A stretch of 32,312 nucleotides of DNA from Spirochaetota bacterium (GTDB lineage: Bacteria; Spirochaetota; UBA4802; UBA5368). A program made the translations under genes and the position numbers. The notes under the pieces were generated by a model that was not told the origin of the DNA, made no database searches, and saw nothing but the letters and a program-made list of their open reading frames with translations. Positions 8,558-18,087 of this stretch are shown one piece after another (within the stretch, counting starts at the first letter, position 1; every line of letters begins with the position of its first letter). The stretch spans positions 1 to 32,312 of the forward strand of contig JALOTJ010000025.1 in assembly GCA_025457965.1 (NCBI GenBank), in the 5' to 3' direction.

Positions 8558-9427
8558 TTAAACCAGTTCTTTTTCAAGATCTTCTTCGAGCACCGCGGTG
8601 ATGCGCGCCATCACCTCCTGGGTGATATGATAGCGGCTTCCCGTAACCTGGATGTCCTCCCGCTTTACCGTCACGACATGGTCGGCGCAGCGGAGCCGCA
8701 CCGTTTCCTTGAGCGGATCGGTGAACTCCACGGTGTAGTCCTTGGGGCCTATTTTGATGGTGGCGCCGTGCCGGGGCATGAGCTCGTTCATCTCCTTGTA
8801 GACGCTGTACTCGTAGCCAAGACAGCAGAGGAGCCTGCCGCACATTCCGGATATCTTGAGCGAATTGAGGTTGAGGTTCTGCTCCTTGGCCATCTTGATA
8901 GAGACCGGGTCAAACTCCTCCTTGAGGTTGACGCAGCAGAGTTCTTTGCCGCAGGGGCCGAATCCGCCGATGATCCGCGCCTCGTCGCGCACCCCGATCT
9001 GACGCATTTCGATCCGCGTGCGGAACACGGTGGCGAGGTCGCGCACCAGCTCCCTGAAATCGATGCGGTTTTCAGCCACGAAGTAGAAGATTATCTTCGT
9101 ACGGTCGAAGAGGCATTTGACCGACACCAGTTTCATATCGAGCTTCTTTTCCTTCGCCTTCTGTCTGCAGACGGCGAAGGCCTTTTTCTCGATGGTCTCG
9201 ATCTCGGGAAGCGTGCCCAGGTCCTCGAGGGTGACCTTCCTTAAAAGTCTTCCCTTTACCTCGGAGGTTTTACGCCTGAGGTGGGTCGGGCACTTGAAAA
9301 CACGGCCCATGTCGACCCCGTGCTCGGTCTCGACGATGCACAGCGCGTTACGTTTGACGAAGAGCCCGTTGGTGTTGACGTAATATATCTGAAAGCTGTT
9401 GCGAAGTTTCACGCCGGTATGTTCCAT
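8558..9427 (-). CDS. ricT: PSP1-domain protein, RicT/YaaT family
   Basis: A 289-aa PSP1 (RicT/YaaT) protein. In Bacillus subtilis RicT forms a Fe-S-bearing complex with RicA and RicF that promotes RNase Y-dependent mRNA maturation; whether that holds here is inference. The diagnostic cysteine blocks are present: G-F-G-P-C-G-K-E-L-C-C (C159, C164, C165) and S-G-M-C-G-R-L-L-C-C-L (C196, C201, C202). Start ATG 9427 has AAGGA about eight bases upstream. It follows holB by 17 bases and precedes metG by nine, the order seen in Firmicutes, which supports the assignment. No ricA or ricF homologue is seen in the window. Confidence 0.92.
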   Translation of the reverse strand: MEHTGVKLRNSFQIYYVNTNGLFVKRNALCIVETEHGVDMGRVFKCPTHLRRKTSEVKGRLLRKVTLEDLGTLPEIETIEKKAFAVCRQKAKEKKLDMKLVSVKCLFDRTKIIFYFVAENRIDFRELVRDLATVFRTRIEMRQIGVRDEARIIGGFGPCGKELCCVNLKEEFDPVSIKMAKEQNLNLNSLKISGMCGRLLCCLGYEYSVYKEMNELMPRHGATIKIGPKDYTVEFTDPLKETVRLRCADHVVTVKREDIQVTGSRYHITQEVMARITAVLEEDLEKELV

Positions 9428-9444
9428 GATACGTTTCCTTGTTC

Positions 9445-10443
9445 TTATGTGGAGATCCCGGGGCCGGGTGCATGGTCGCCTCCGGGATACAGGGAGTATA
9501 GCATCCCCTTCAGTCCGATTCTAAGATTCAGATTATGGGACTGGCCTTTTTTCAATGCAAGTAGTATTTTAACAAGGCCGAAAAGACTCTCGGAATCGGA
9601 GAGCGCGAGGCCGTCGAATTCCACGGGGGGGGCGATGCCGGACTCGAGCGCAACGAGGTTCCATCGGAAGAAATTAACGAGCGCGTCGAGCACCGTCTCG
9701 GCGTCCGCCGCCCTGGCGGCCTTTTCGACCGGCGGATCGAACGAGTCGCCTTCGCGCAGGTAGCGTGCCATTTCGCGGCAGAGGGCGGTCACTTCCCCTC
9801 GCCGGGCGTCGTCGACGAGCGCCGCGGCGAGCGCGAACGAGCCACCCGCGAAGGGCGCGATCAGCATTGCGGTGGCCGCGTCAACGCCCCGTTCGGCGAG
9901 AAAGGCGCGGATCGCCTCCTCCTGCGGCGGATGGAATTTCATGACCAGGCAGCGCGACAGAATGGTGGGCAGTATGCGTGAGCTGTTCGAAGCGATAAGT
10001 ATGATGCGCGCCGAGAGCGGCGGCTCCTCGATCGTTTTGAGCAGGGCGTTCTGCCCCTCCTCGGGGATGCGATCGACACCGTCAACGATGACCGCGGTGA
10101 ATCCGCTGACAGAGCGACGGGAGAGGCGCTCGATGAGACGGCGCACGGTCCCCTCCTCGCGCTTGTCCTCGTCGCCGATCGGGATGATGCCGCGCTCGTT
10201 GGGGCCCAGTTCGATAAAATCGGGATGGGTGCCCCGCTCGATCAAGGAACAGGCAGGGCAGGAGAGGCACGGGCTTTCCGGTGCGGTGCAAAAAAGCGAA
10301 GCAAGGAATCGCCGCGCGACCAGGCGCTTGCCGATGCCATCCGTACCCGCGAAGAGCATGGTCTGCGGCAGGCGGTCTCGCGCCGCCATGCGCACGAGGA
10401 GCTCGATCTGCCTGTCGTGGCCCAGTATTCCAGTGGTATTCAT
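9445..10443 (-). CDS. holB: DNA polymerase III delta' subunit
   Basis: Delta' is the rigid stator of the clamp loader that helps place the sliding clamp on DNA. The 332-aa product (from ATG 10443) begins M-N-T-T-G-I-L-G-H and is an AAA+ protein. It has a Walker A-like G-T-D-G-I-G-K (33-39), a zinc module with cysteines at 52, 59, 62 and 65, V-D-G-V-D-R-I-P at the Walker B position, and the S-R-C motif (L-P-T-I-L-S-R-C). Keeping G-K in the P-loop is common in delta' and need not mean ATP hydrolysis. The ribosome site is poor (GGGGG almost touching the ATG). Longer in-frame starts exist at 10506 and 10590 but add a basic, non-family extension. It lies directly upstream of ricT. Confidence 0.9.
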   Translation of the reverse strand: MNTTGILGHDRQIELLVRMAARDRLPQTMLFAGTDGIGKRLVARRFLASLFCTAPESPCLSCPACSLIERGTHPDFIELGPNERGIIPIGDEDKREEGTVRRLIERLSRRSVSGFTAVIVDGVDRIPEEGQNALLKTIEEPPLSARIILIASNSSRILPTILSRCLVMKFHPPQEEAIRAFLAERGVDAATAMLIAPFAGGSFALAAALVDDARRGEVTALCREMARYLREGDSFDPPVEKAARAADAETVLDALVNFFRWNLVALESGIAPPVEFDGLALSDSESLFGLVKILLALKKGQSHNLNLRIGLKGMLYSLYPGGDHAPGPGIST

Positions 10444-10538
10444 ACCCCCATGCGGGTACGGACGCGGGGTTTTGACAAGTAAAATATGACGGGGCGGTTT
10501 ACCCATAGAACACGTTAATCGGCCCCTTGTGCGAGATC

Positions 10539-11831
10539 CTATGGCGACGGTTCCCCGCCGACCGGAATCTCGAAGATAAACTCGGCCCACTTGCCGTGTT
10601 CGGACTCGGCGCGTATCTTACCGCCGTGGGCCTGGATGGCCTTCCAGGAGAGATAGAGGCCGATACCGGATCCCTTGCGCCCCATGAGCTCCGGCGTCTG
10701 GAGACGCGAAAATTTTTTGAACAGGTTCTTCTTCTCAGTCTCTGGAAAGCCCGGGCCCTCGTTCCACACCGAAACACGGACCGCGTTCCCGGTTGTCCCC
10801 GCGTTTATCCGGAGGCGCCCCTTCACATTGCCATACTTTACGGCGTTGCCGATCAGATTGACCGCAACGATTTTGATGAGCTCTGCGTCGAAATCAGCGA
10901 GGAGGGGAGTCCTCTCGAAGGTCTTTTCCAGCGTGACCGCGTTGGCCTGTATCTGCGGCGCGACGATTTCAAGGGCCGGCTCGAGCGCGTCGGCGACGAT
11001 GTCGCCGCGCTTCCTGTCGACGCGGGCGCTTCCGCTCTCGAAGCGGGAGAGGTTAAGGTATTCGTTCGAGAGACTGACGAGGTACTCAGCTTTTTTGAGG
11101 ATGCGCTCGAGCATTTCGCGGTGTTTCGGCTCCATCGCGCCGAAGTAGCCCTCGGCGAGAGAACTGCCGAGCTGAATGATTGAGGAGAGCGGGCTTTTAA
11201 GTTCGTGCGTGACGAATCCCAGCATCTCCATGTAGGCGCCCATGGTCGCGGAAAGCTCCTCGATGCGATAGGCCTTCTCCACGGCCTGGGACAGCCGCTC
11301 GGCTACGGCCATGTGCAGCGCGGCCTCGCGTTCGCCATAGGCGTTCGGCTCGCGCGAGCTTCTGAAAAGAAGGCCCACGCGCCTGCCGTCAACCTCGAGC
11401 GGGCAGGTCATGCTGGAACGTACGCCTTCTTTTAAAAGCAACCGCGTCGATTCGCTGCCGGGGTGATCGTCGAAATAGCGCGCAAGGTCGTTTATGACGC
11501 GCGGCCGTCCCGATTCGAAGATCGGCGCGAGAGAGCTTCCACGAATGTCGGCGACGTAGCCATGGTCCAGATGCAGCGGCTCGTACGCCGCGCGGACGTA
11601 GTAGAGCGAGAGGCGGCTTCCCGCCTCCTCTATAAAACCGACGCCTATGCGGTCGCAGGGCATGATGCTCCGCATTTCGTCGAAAAGAAAGTCAACGATG
11701 GAGCCGAGCGTCTCCCCGGAGGCAATGCGTCGGTTGATGTGCTCGAGCGCTTCAGTTTCCTTTGTCGTGAAGGAGGGGGTCTGGAAGGAGCCCGGTACGT
11801 AGGAAATGATTTCGGACGAGCCCTCGCCCAT
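10539..11831 (-). CDS. GAF-domain sensor histidine kinase, cytoplasmic
   Basis: A 430-aa soluble histidine kinase with no membrane span. An N-terminal GAF domain (about 25-190) would sense a small ligand or redox signal. The dimerisation domain carries the phospho-acceptor H209 in F-V-T-H-E-L-K-S-P-L. The ATP-binding domain has an intact N box (N-L-I-G-N-A-V-K-Y-G, about 325-334), G1 (N-E-G-P-G-F), F box (F-K-K-F-S-R) and G2 (G-S-G-I-G-L, 387-392), so it should be active. Start ATG 11831 is only three bases past the stop of the diguanylate cyclase gene, so the two form one transcription unit. No response regulator is adjacent. The signal and target are unknown. Confidence 0.92.
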   Translation of the reverse strand: MGEGSSEIISYVPGSFQTPSFTTKETEALEHINRRIASGETLGSIVDFLFDEMRSIMPCDRIGVGFIEEAGSRLSLYYVRAAYEPLHLDHGYVADIRGSSLAPIFESGRPRVINDLARYFDDHPGSESTRLLLKEGVRSSMTCPLEVDGRRVGLLFRSSREPNAYGEREAALHMAVAERLSQAVEKAYRIEELSATMGAYMEMLGFVTHELKSPLSSIIQLGSSLAEGYFGAMEPKHREMLERILKKAEYLVSLSNEYLNLSRFESGSARVDRKRGDIVADALEPALEIVAPQIQANAVTLEKTFERTPLLADFDAELIKIVAVNLIGNAVKYGNVKGRLRINAGTTGNAVRVSVWNEGPGFPETEKKNLFKKFSRLQTPELMGRKGSGIGLYLSWKAIQAHGGKIRAESEHGKWAEFIFEIPVGGEPSP

Positions 11832-11834
11832 CCG

Positions 11835-12995
11835 CTAAAACCTTACCTGGTTGCGGCCGCCGTTCTTGGCCTCGTACAGCCGGATGTCGGCGAGGGAGAG
11901 GAGTTTTTCATAATTCTCCCGGCTCATGTCATCGGTGATGCCGAAACTGATGGTGACCGAAAGTCCCTGGGCGATGGAGGACCAGTCATGGCTTTCCACG
12001 GTCTTGCGGATTCGCTCGCATACCATTACGGCCTCGTCCATTTCGGTTTCGGGGAGGATCAGCACGAACTCCTCGCCGCCGTAACGGGCGATGATGTCGA
12101 ATGAGCGTATGCTCTGTCTGAATAGCTGTGCGATTACCCGGAGCACCTCGTCGCCCACCTGGTGCGAGAAGGTGTCGTTGATGATCTTGAAATGGTCGAT
12201 GTCGGCCATGGCGACGCTGAGCTTGAGGTTATAGCGACGCGCGCGGGCGAACTCCTGCGACAGAAGGAGTTCGAGATAGCGCCGGTTGAAGAGGCCCGTA
12301 AGGAAGTCCTCCTTGGACTGGCGTGCGAGGATCTCCTTCTGATTGTCGATAATCTTGCGGTTGATGAAGTCCCTGATGTATTGAATGTAAAATATGCGCG
12401 AAAGCACCCAGGCGATTGCGGCGATAGATCCGATATTGATGCAGTAACCCTTGAGCCGGTGAGGATCGGTTTGCAGATGGTCGAGCGCGTATAAAAGGAG
12501 AACGCACGGAACAAGGAAAACCGCCAGGGCGAGGCGGGCGTTTATAAGATAAGCGGAGGCGACGGCGAACATTCCCAAGATGAACGCGGTGATGTCCCGG
12601 TGTATGAGCTGGTCGGTTACCGATATGGCGGCGCTCCAGATCAGAATAAATATCGCGAAGGCGGCGGCGAGCACGTGATGATAGGCGGAAATATCGGCCG
12701 GGCTGTTGATTTTGTTGAACCGCGTGGCGAGAAGGAAGAGCAGCATGGCGGCGATGGCGCCGACGTGGAGGTAGCAGAGATACCGGTATCCCGGCATCGA
12801 GCTCCAGTACGCTTTCTCCCAGTTGAAATAATCGACAAAGACCAGCGGCAGGTTGACGACGATCATCATCACGGCGAAAATCTTTTCCCGGTTGATATTG
12901 GTGAACGTAATCTCCCTGGGAAAGATATCGCGGTATTCCGGCGGAAGCCGGGCAAAATCAATCCGGCGGATGCTGTCTCGAAGCCTTTTAATCAT
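11835..12995 (-). CDS. Membrane diguanylate cyclase (GGDEF)
   Basis: This protein should make c-di-GMP from two GTP. The 386-aa product has six predicted membrane spans in residues 37-206, with little periplasmic exposure, resembling an integral-membrane sensing module. The GGDEF domain follows (about 225-386) with active-site G-G-E-E-F at 306-310, the metal/GTP region M-A-D-I-D-H-F-K, and the N-D-T-F-S-H-Q-V-G-D segment. An R-S-F-D (297-300) exactly five residues before the active site is the inhibitory I-site, so product feedback is expected. There is no EAL or HD-GYP domain. The start is ATG 12995 with AAAGG upstream. It heads the run into the GAF kinase and diverges from the glycogen-enzyme gene across 189 AT-rich bases that must hold both promoters. 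Confidence 0.94.
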   Translation of the reverse strand: MIKRLRDSIRRIDFARLPPEYRDIFPREITFTNINREKIFAVMMIVVNLPLVFVDYFNWEKAYWSSMPGYRYLCYLHVGAIAAMLLFLLATRFNKINSPADISAYHHVLAAAFAIFILIWSAAISVTDQLIHRDITAFILGMFAVASAYLINARLALAVFLVPCVLLLYALDHLQTDPHRLKGYCINIGSIAAIAWVLSRIFYIQYIRDFINRKIIDNQKEILARQSKEDFLTGLFNRRYLELLLSQEFARARRYNLKLSVAMADIDHFKIINDTFSHQVGDEVLRVIAQLFRQSIRSFDIIARYGGEEFVLILPETEMDEAVMVCERIRKTVESHDWSSIAQGLSVTISFGITDDMSRENYEKLLSLADIRLYEAKNGGRNQVRF

Positions 12996-13184
12996 TGCAG
13001 AACACGCCTTTCTCTCTATCTGGTGCGGTTTCGGGATGTTCCGATATTTGTTTCATTTTTTAAAGGATTTTTTATTGCGCATATCGTTTTTTTTCGCTTT
13101 CCCGGGCCGGTCCGTCCGTGCGGCCGGTTTTTAATTTGACTTGTCACCTCGATATGATAGCCATTAGGGAGAACGGACGGGGAC

Positions 13185-16100
13185 ATGATCGAAGCAATAC
13201 AAACATCGGCGCAGAGCAGCCTCTGCCGATTCAGACTGCAGGACGAACACCTTGTTTCAGACGACAGGGTAAAGGAGGAGATTGGCGCCGCGTTCGGTGA
13301 AAACCGCTGCTTTTTTTTCACCGCCGATTTGGGTCTCGTCACCCGGATCAGGGCGGGAGACCCTGCGGCCCTTTACCGCGAAGACCTGATCGCGATGAAA
13401 AACGCGGTCTTCGACGTCGCGTCGGGCGATGACCAGACGATAAAAAACCGGTTCCTCAGCGATACCCGCCTGTCCTCGCGCCTGGTCTCCTCCATCATGT
13501 TTGTCCACATGGCCCTGGCGGAGGAGGGCCTTTCCTCGCTTGCCGGCCGGCGCTTTGTAATAATCCGCGAGCGCCCCGGTGTGCCGACGCTGCTTCATAT
13601 CTCCGACGAGACCACGGTGATCTCCCATGTCGGCCAGGGCCCGGTATGGGAGGAGATCCCCTCCCTTTACCTCGGGATGAATATCTTCGATACGCTCTTA
13701 TACGAGTCAAAGCGCGGCGAGCGGTTTTATTTCGACGCGTTCGTCAGGCTTCTCACCATCGAGGCGCGGGCGATAGAAACGGGCTATACGCACGTCGAAG
13801 TCTTTCCGGTGGAGTATTCCCGCGCCCTTAACTCTCTGGTCGACGAGGTTATCCGTGTTTCGACCATCGCCGCCCTGGAGTTCAGGGAGGTCGCGCCGAA
13901 AAAAACGGTGCGTCCCTTCAATTCCGCGGACAGGCGGCGCCTTCTGAAGCAGCTTGACGCGCGCGTGAGCGGCAGCGAAATGAATTTCGACGGCGATGCG
14001 AATCTGAAGGGCCTTTCGTCGATCGAGCGCCTGGCGCGCTCCTACAAGCAGGCCGGCGACGAGGCATCGCTTCGCGAGGTGATGCGTCTGCTCGTCGCCG
14101 CATCGGGGCATGACGTTCATGAGGTGCGCGACAGGGCGAACATACTCCTGGAAAGGATATTCTCGCCCAAGGAGTTCGACGCGCCGCTGGCGACGGTTTT
14201 CACCACGCTCTCGGCGGGCTCGGCGCACCGCTTCGAGTTTGACCTGCCCTCACGGGGCGCGCGCTATTTCGTCCGCCTGTACCGACAGGGCCGGTCGGGC
14301 CGATTCACAATGCGGAGCGACCTCGACACGATCGATATCGATCTCGAGTACGGTGCCGCGTCGGGCCGGTTCACGGCGTCATATATTTTCGAGGAATACG
14401 GCCATTTCGACTATGTCGTCTTTCGGAAAAAGAAGAAGAGCGAATGGGTCCACCATTCGGGCACCAGCGGAAGGATCAATGTCATACCCGACGTGCGGGG
14501 GGAGATAATACTCGAAATATTCACGGACATCCATGGCCACACCCGGGTATACTGGATGGACGGCTCGGGGCATCCCGGGCTGGTGTACAACGAGCATGGT
14601 GAGGTCGTCAGGTTGGGGCGTTTTTCCGACATCACCGTCCACCTGGAGGATCTTAAAAAACGTTATTCCATCACCGCGCTCTATCTGCTCGGCGTGCAGA
14701 AGCGGGGATCCAACCGCGAGGACTGGGCCCCCGAGGCGTCCTCACCTTCGCCCTTTTCACCGATGAGCCTTGTCGATATAGAGCCGTCGCTCGGGGGAGA
14801 GGAGGAGTTCCGTGAGCTGGTCGACGCCGCTCACCGCGCGGGTGTCAAGGTGATTGTCGATATCGTTCCGCATCTCAACAGGCGCAGCACCGAGGTCCCG
14901 GAGGACTGTGTGGTGCGGTGCTATGACGGCGACGGGCGCCTGGTGGCGCGCTCTTCCACCGACGGAAGGTATGGCAGCTGGAACGACGGCAAGCTTTTCA
15001 ACTATCGAAAGATCGAGGTGTGGGAATGGCTGGCGAGCTCGATCACCACGCTCATCGAACGGTTCGATATCGACGGCATCCGTTTCGACTCGGCGCACGC
15101 CGTCCCGATTATGATGAAAAAGAACAACTATCCCTCGGTCTACGGTGTCCCGCGCACCGCCGAGGAGGGTCTTGAGGGCGGCATCATCGTCAACGATCGT
15201 GAGGATGGGCACTTCGTCACCACGGGCTATTACGACTCGGCCTGCCGCGACGTTATCGCCATTCCCCTGCACTATTATCTCATGCTGGCGGTCGAACGGA
15301 AGCTTCGCGAACTCGGCCGGGACTTCTTCATTAACATCGCCGAATGTTACTGGGGCCACGAGCGGTTCCTGACGCGCGTGGGCATCATCCCCTACAACTC
15401 CGCTCTTTTCAAAATCTGTGAAAACATCATTCACGGGACCACCGACGTCCGCGAGATCTATCACATCTACGATAATTATTTTCCGTCGGTGATGCCGAAG
15501 GGCACGGAGCTTCTCGGCATACTGGGCAACCATGATGAACGCAGAGCGCTCAACACCTTCGGCCACAGGGGGCTGCGCGCGGCGGTCGGAGTGACCACGT
15601 TCATGAACAATATCATCATGGACTATGAGGGGAGCGCCGAGGGCGAGGGATGGAAGGTCTACCTTGACAACATCTTCGTCAACTGGAACAGCTTCGAGTA
15701 CGCGGCGCACCGGAGCGTGGAGCGTTTTTACAGTGAGTGGTACGAGTTTCACCGCAGGGAAAAGGGCCGGGGCTATCTGGTATGGGCGAACAACACGAAC
15801 GTCGCCGCCTCGGTTAAATTCACCGATTCGGGCATCTGGATAGGCGCCTTCAACTTCGCGGACTCCAGCCAGGCGGCCTCGATCCAGTTCGACAGCCCGA
15901 TGCTTCCCCTGGATGACGAAACGCTCTACCGCGTGGTGGACCCTGTATATTCACCGATAACCGGCCATTACGCCTTCTACACGGGACGCGAACTCAAGAC
16001 CTCGCGTATCGATACGGTGGTTTCGTTCACCGACAGGGTGAAGCTCCTCAAACTCGAGGAGGTGGCTGACATAGACGGTCACTACCGCGATTTCCTGAGA

Positions 16101-18056
16101 GATTCGTTTTTCCGCATGTGCGCGATTTCAAACGTCTCACACTTCGAATCGAATTTCGCCTTCCGCGAGATGGCCGCCAACTGCGCGTCCTTCGAATCCT
16201 TTTCCGAGTACGTTTCCGCCCACCTGATTCCACTGTTCTGGGACAACAACCGCTATCATCTCGAGATCGGGCTTAAACGGGCGCTTTTTCACGCCGTCGG
16301 CACAGGGGCGCTGGAGGCGCATTACTCGGTCTCCTTTTTCAAGAAAATGCAATCATCGGGCGACGACCGCTTTCGTCTGCTCGGCGAGGCCCTGGAGGCC
16401 CATAACCGAGGCGATTCCATGGTGTTCATGTCCGCCGAGGCCGACCCGTTTTCCAAGAGCGGAGGGCTCGCCAACGTAGTCTACGAACTTCCCCGCGAGC
16501 TTGCCGCGCTCGGCGAGGTGGTGTACGTCATTACCGGGTTCTGGCGCGGAGGCGATGAAAAGTCCGGGGCCAAAATGCGTTCGGCGGTCGAGCGGTACGA
16601 CGTGCGCCATACCGGCACGAACGTGCGTTTCAAGATAATGAATGCCGATTACGAGGTGGGCGTATACCGCGGAATTGTCGACGGCGTGACTTTTTTTCTG
16701 CTGGACCACCACGAGTTTTTCGACGGCCTGTACTGGGGAATAACCTCCGAGGAAAAGCTCCGCCGCCGGATAGCCTTCGCGCGCGCGAGCGCCGAGGTCA
16801 TCACCACCTTCGGCCTGCGTCCCCTTTTTACCTTTACCAACGATGCGTATACAGGACTTTTCAACGGAATCGTGCGAAGCGATCATGTGTACGCTGCGAA
16901 TCCGAATTTCGCGCGCACGACCTTTCTGCACGTCGTCCACAACGGAGGCTGGCAGTATTTCGACGCCTACCACCGGCACGAGCGGGGTTTCGACCTGTTC
17001 CAGCTCTTCAACCTGCCGTCATGGAAGGCGGTCGACTTCGTCGATCCGGTGTATAACGACCGCCTCAGTTGCATGGCTTCGGGCATCAGGTTCGCCGACA
17101 GGGTTATTACGGTAAGTCCGAGCTACGCCCGCCAGATCGAGTACGCCTGCGATGGCCTGGAACACATTCTTTCAAATGTCATCGGGATCAGCAACGCAGT
17201 CGGCAGGGACTTCGCGCTGAGGCTTTCGGACGCCTTCAGGGACTCGGGGTTTGTGCAAAAGCAGTATCCGCGGCTCATCGAGACCCTGCATGAAGACGCC
17301 GCCCTCATGAAAAAGGTCTCGGCACGCTGGCCGGAAATGACCGCCGGCATGGATGCCGTGGATAAAATCACCGGCGATGCGCGACGCTTTGCGGCCGTGC
17401 GCGCGCGGAATAAAATGATGCTTCAGCTGGAGCGGGGCCTGACGGTGGACCCGGACGCGGTGCTCTTCTGCATGATACACCGCATCACCGAGCAGAAGGG
17501 CTTTCAGCTGGTCCTGGACGCGTCCGAGGGTCTCTTCGCCCGACTGGGCTACCAAGCGGTCCTCGGCGGCTCGGTGTCTTCCGGAGACCGCCGCGGCGAG
17601 GATATTGCGCACGGGCTGTACCTGCTTACCGGGTATTACCCCCGCAACGTCAGTGTGTCCTTCGGCTTTCAGGACATAGCGGTGCCGCTTTTTTCCTCGG
17701 ACATTTTCTGCATGCCGTCAATGAGCGAGCCCGGGGGGATCTCGCAACTGGAGGCGTTCGCGGCGGGGTGCCTGGTGGTTGCGCGTGCCACGGGAGGGCT
17801 TCGCGATACGGTTTTTCCCGTGCGCACGAAAGACGGTGTCCTCGAGGGCAATGGCTTCCTTTTTACCGATTTTAACGCGACCGCTTTTTACGATGCCATG
17901 GAGCGGGCCCACCAGTTTGTCCGTTCGGGGGAAGAGGCCGCGCTCTATCGTGCGGGGATGAATGCGATGTCGTCGATCTATTTCTGGGACCGTCCGGCCA
18001 GAAAATATATAGAATCGGTATATGCGGTAAAGGAGATTATCAGGATAGTCGAATAA
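13185..18056 (+). CDS. GH13 amylase-like / GT5 glycogen synthase fusion, 1623 aa
   Basis: A very large cytoplasmic enzyme with no signal peptide. Residues 1-330 form an N-terminal region I do not recognise; about 340-470 are beta-rich and amylase-linker-like. A GH13 barrel covers about 480-870, with D-G-I-R-F-D (nucleophile D635), I-N-I-A-E-C (acid E720) and G-N-H-D-E (D784). Region I reads D-I-V-P-H-L-N instead of the usual D-x-V-x-N-H. A beta-sandwich and linker reach about 1075. The glycogen/starch synthase (GT5) half follows: K-S-G-G-L (K1091), V-H-N-G-G-W-Q, I-T-E-Q-K-G and P-S-M-S-E-P-G-G (E1515), then G-G-L-R-D-T-V. Known chemistry: GT5 extends alpha-1,4-glucan from a sugar nucleotide; GH13 enzymes cleave or transfer such chains. 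Coupling of the two in one chain is inferred. ATG 13185 has GGACGGGG upstream. A TATGAT (13153-13158) may be the -10, but the -35 is unclear. Confidence 0.93.
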   Translation: MIEAIQTSAQSSLCRFRLQDEHLVSDDRVKEEIGAAFGENRCFFFTADLGLVTRIRAGDPAALYREDLIAMKNAVFDVASGDDQTIKNRFLSDTRLSSRLVSSIMFVHMALAEEGLSSLAGRRFVIIRERPGVPTLLHISDETTVISHVGQGPVWEEIPSLYLGMNIFDTLLYESKRGERFYFDAFVRLLTIEARAIETGYTHVEVFPVEYSRALNSLVDEVIRVSTIAALEFREVAPKKTVRPFNSADRRRLLKQLDARVSGSEMNFDGDANLKGLSSIERLARSYKQAGDEASLREVMRLLVAASGHDVHEVRDRANILLERIFSPKEFDAPLATVFTTLSAGSAHRFEFDLPSRGARYFVRLYRQGRSGRFTMRSDLDTIDIDLEYGAASGRFTASYIFEEYGHFDYVVFRKKKKSEWVHHSGTSGRINVIPDVRGEIILEIFTDIHGHTRVYWMDGSGHPGLVYNEHGEVVRLGRFSDITVHLEDLKKRYSITALYLLGVQKRGSNREDWAPEASSPSPFSPMSLVDIEPSLGGEEEFRELVDAAHRAGVKVIVDIVPHLNRRSTEVPEDCVVRCYDGDGRLVARSSTDGRYGSWNDGKLFNYRKIEVWEWLASSITTLIERFDIDGIRFDSAHAVPIMMKKNNYPSVYGVPRTAEEGLEGGIIVNDREDGHFVTTGYYDSACRDVIAIPLHYYLMLAVERKLRELGRDFFINIAECYWGHERFLTRVGIIPYNSALFKICENIIHGTTDVREIYHIYDNYFPSVMPKGTELLGILGNHDERRALNTFGHRGLRAAVGVTTFMNNIIMDYEGSAEGEGWKVYLDNIFVNWNSFEYAAHRSVERFYSEWYEFHRREKGRGYLVWANNTNVAASVKFTDSGIWIGAFNFADSSQAASIQFDSPMLPLDDETLYRVVDPVYSPITGHYAFYTGRELKTSRIDTVVSFTDRVKLLKLEEVADIDGHYRDFLRDSFFRMCAISNVSHFESNFAFREMAANCASFESFSEYVSAHLIPLFWDNNRYHLEIGLKRALFHAVGTGALEAHYSVSFFKKMQSSGDDRFRLLGEALEAHNRGDSMVFMSAEADPFSKSGGLANVVYELPRELAALGEVVYVITGFWRGGDEKSGAKMRSAVERYDVRHTGTNVRFKIMNADYEVGVYRGIVDGVTFFLLDHHEFFDGLYWGITSEEKLRRRIAFARASAEVITTFGLRPLFTFTNDAYTGLFNGIVRSDHVYAANPNFARTTFLHVVHNGGWQYFDAYHRHERGFDLFQLFNLPSWKAVDFVDPVYNDRLSCMASGIRFADRVITVSPSYARQIEYACDGLEHILSNVIGISNAVGRDFALRLSDAFRDSGFVQKQYPRLIETLHEDAALMKKVSARWPEMTAGMDAVDKITGDARRFAAVRARNKMMLQLERGLTVDPDAVLFCMIHRITEQKGFQLVLDASEGLFARLGYQAVLGGSVSSGDRRGEDIAHGLYLLTGYYPRNVSVSFGFQDIAVPLFSSDIFCMPSMSEPGGISQLEAFAAGCLVVARATGGLRDTVFPVRTKDGVLEGNGFLFTDFNATAFYDAMERAHQFVRSGEEAALYRAGMNAMSSIYFWDRPARKYIESVYAVKEIIRIVE

Positions 18057-18087
18057 AAAAAGACGGGATAGTGGATATCCCGTTTGT
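18055..18087 (+). terminator. Probable terminator after the glycogen-enzyme gene
   Basis: ACGGGATA (18063-18070) and TATCCCGT (18076-18083) form a perfect 8-bp stem with a five-base loop, starting a few bases after the stop codon. An A run precedes it and only a short T run follows, so termination on the + strand may be partial and the element could also act on the - strand. Confidence 0.5.

Noticed and set aside
7685..9244. Long + strand reading frame of 519 codons opposite metG and ricT
   Set aside because: It is the antisense shadow of two clearly recognised genes in high-GC DNA and has no domain features or ribosome site.
10031..10443. Intact G-K in the delta' P-loop as a sign of an unusual ATPase
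   Set aside because: Delta' proteins vary here and many keep G-x-G-K without being motor subunits; the zinc module and S-R-C identify an ordinary delta'.
15416..15440. CRP-like TGTGA...TCAC arrangement
   Set aside because: The half-sites are nine bases apart instead of six and it is deep inside a coding region.
14757..15752. 331-codon - strand frame inside the GH13 domain
   Set aside because: Antisense shadow of conserved catalytic coding sequence; no independent evidence.
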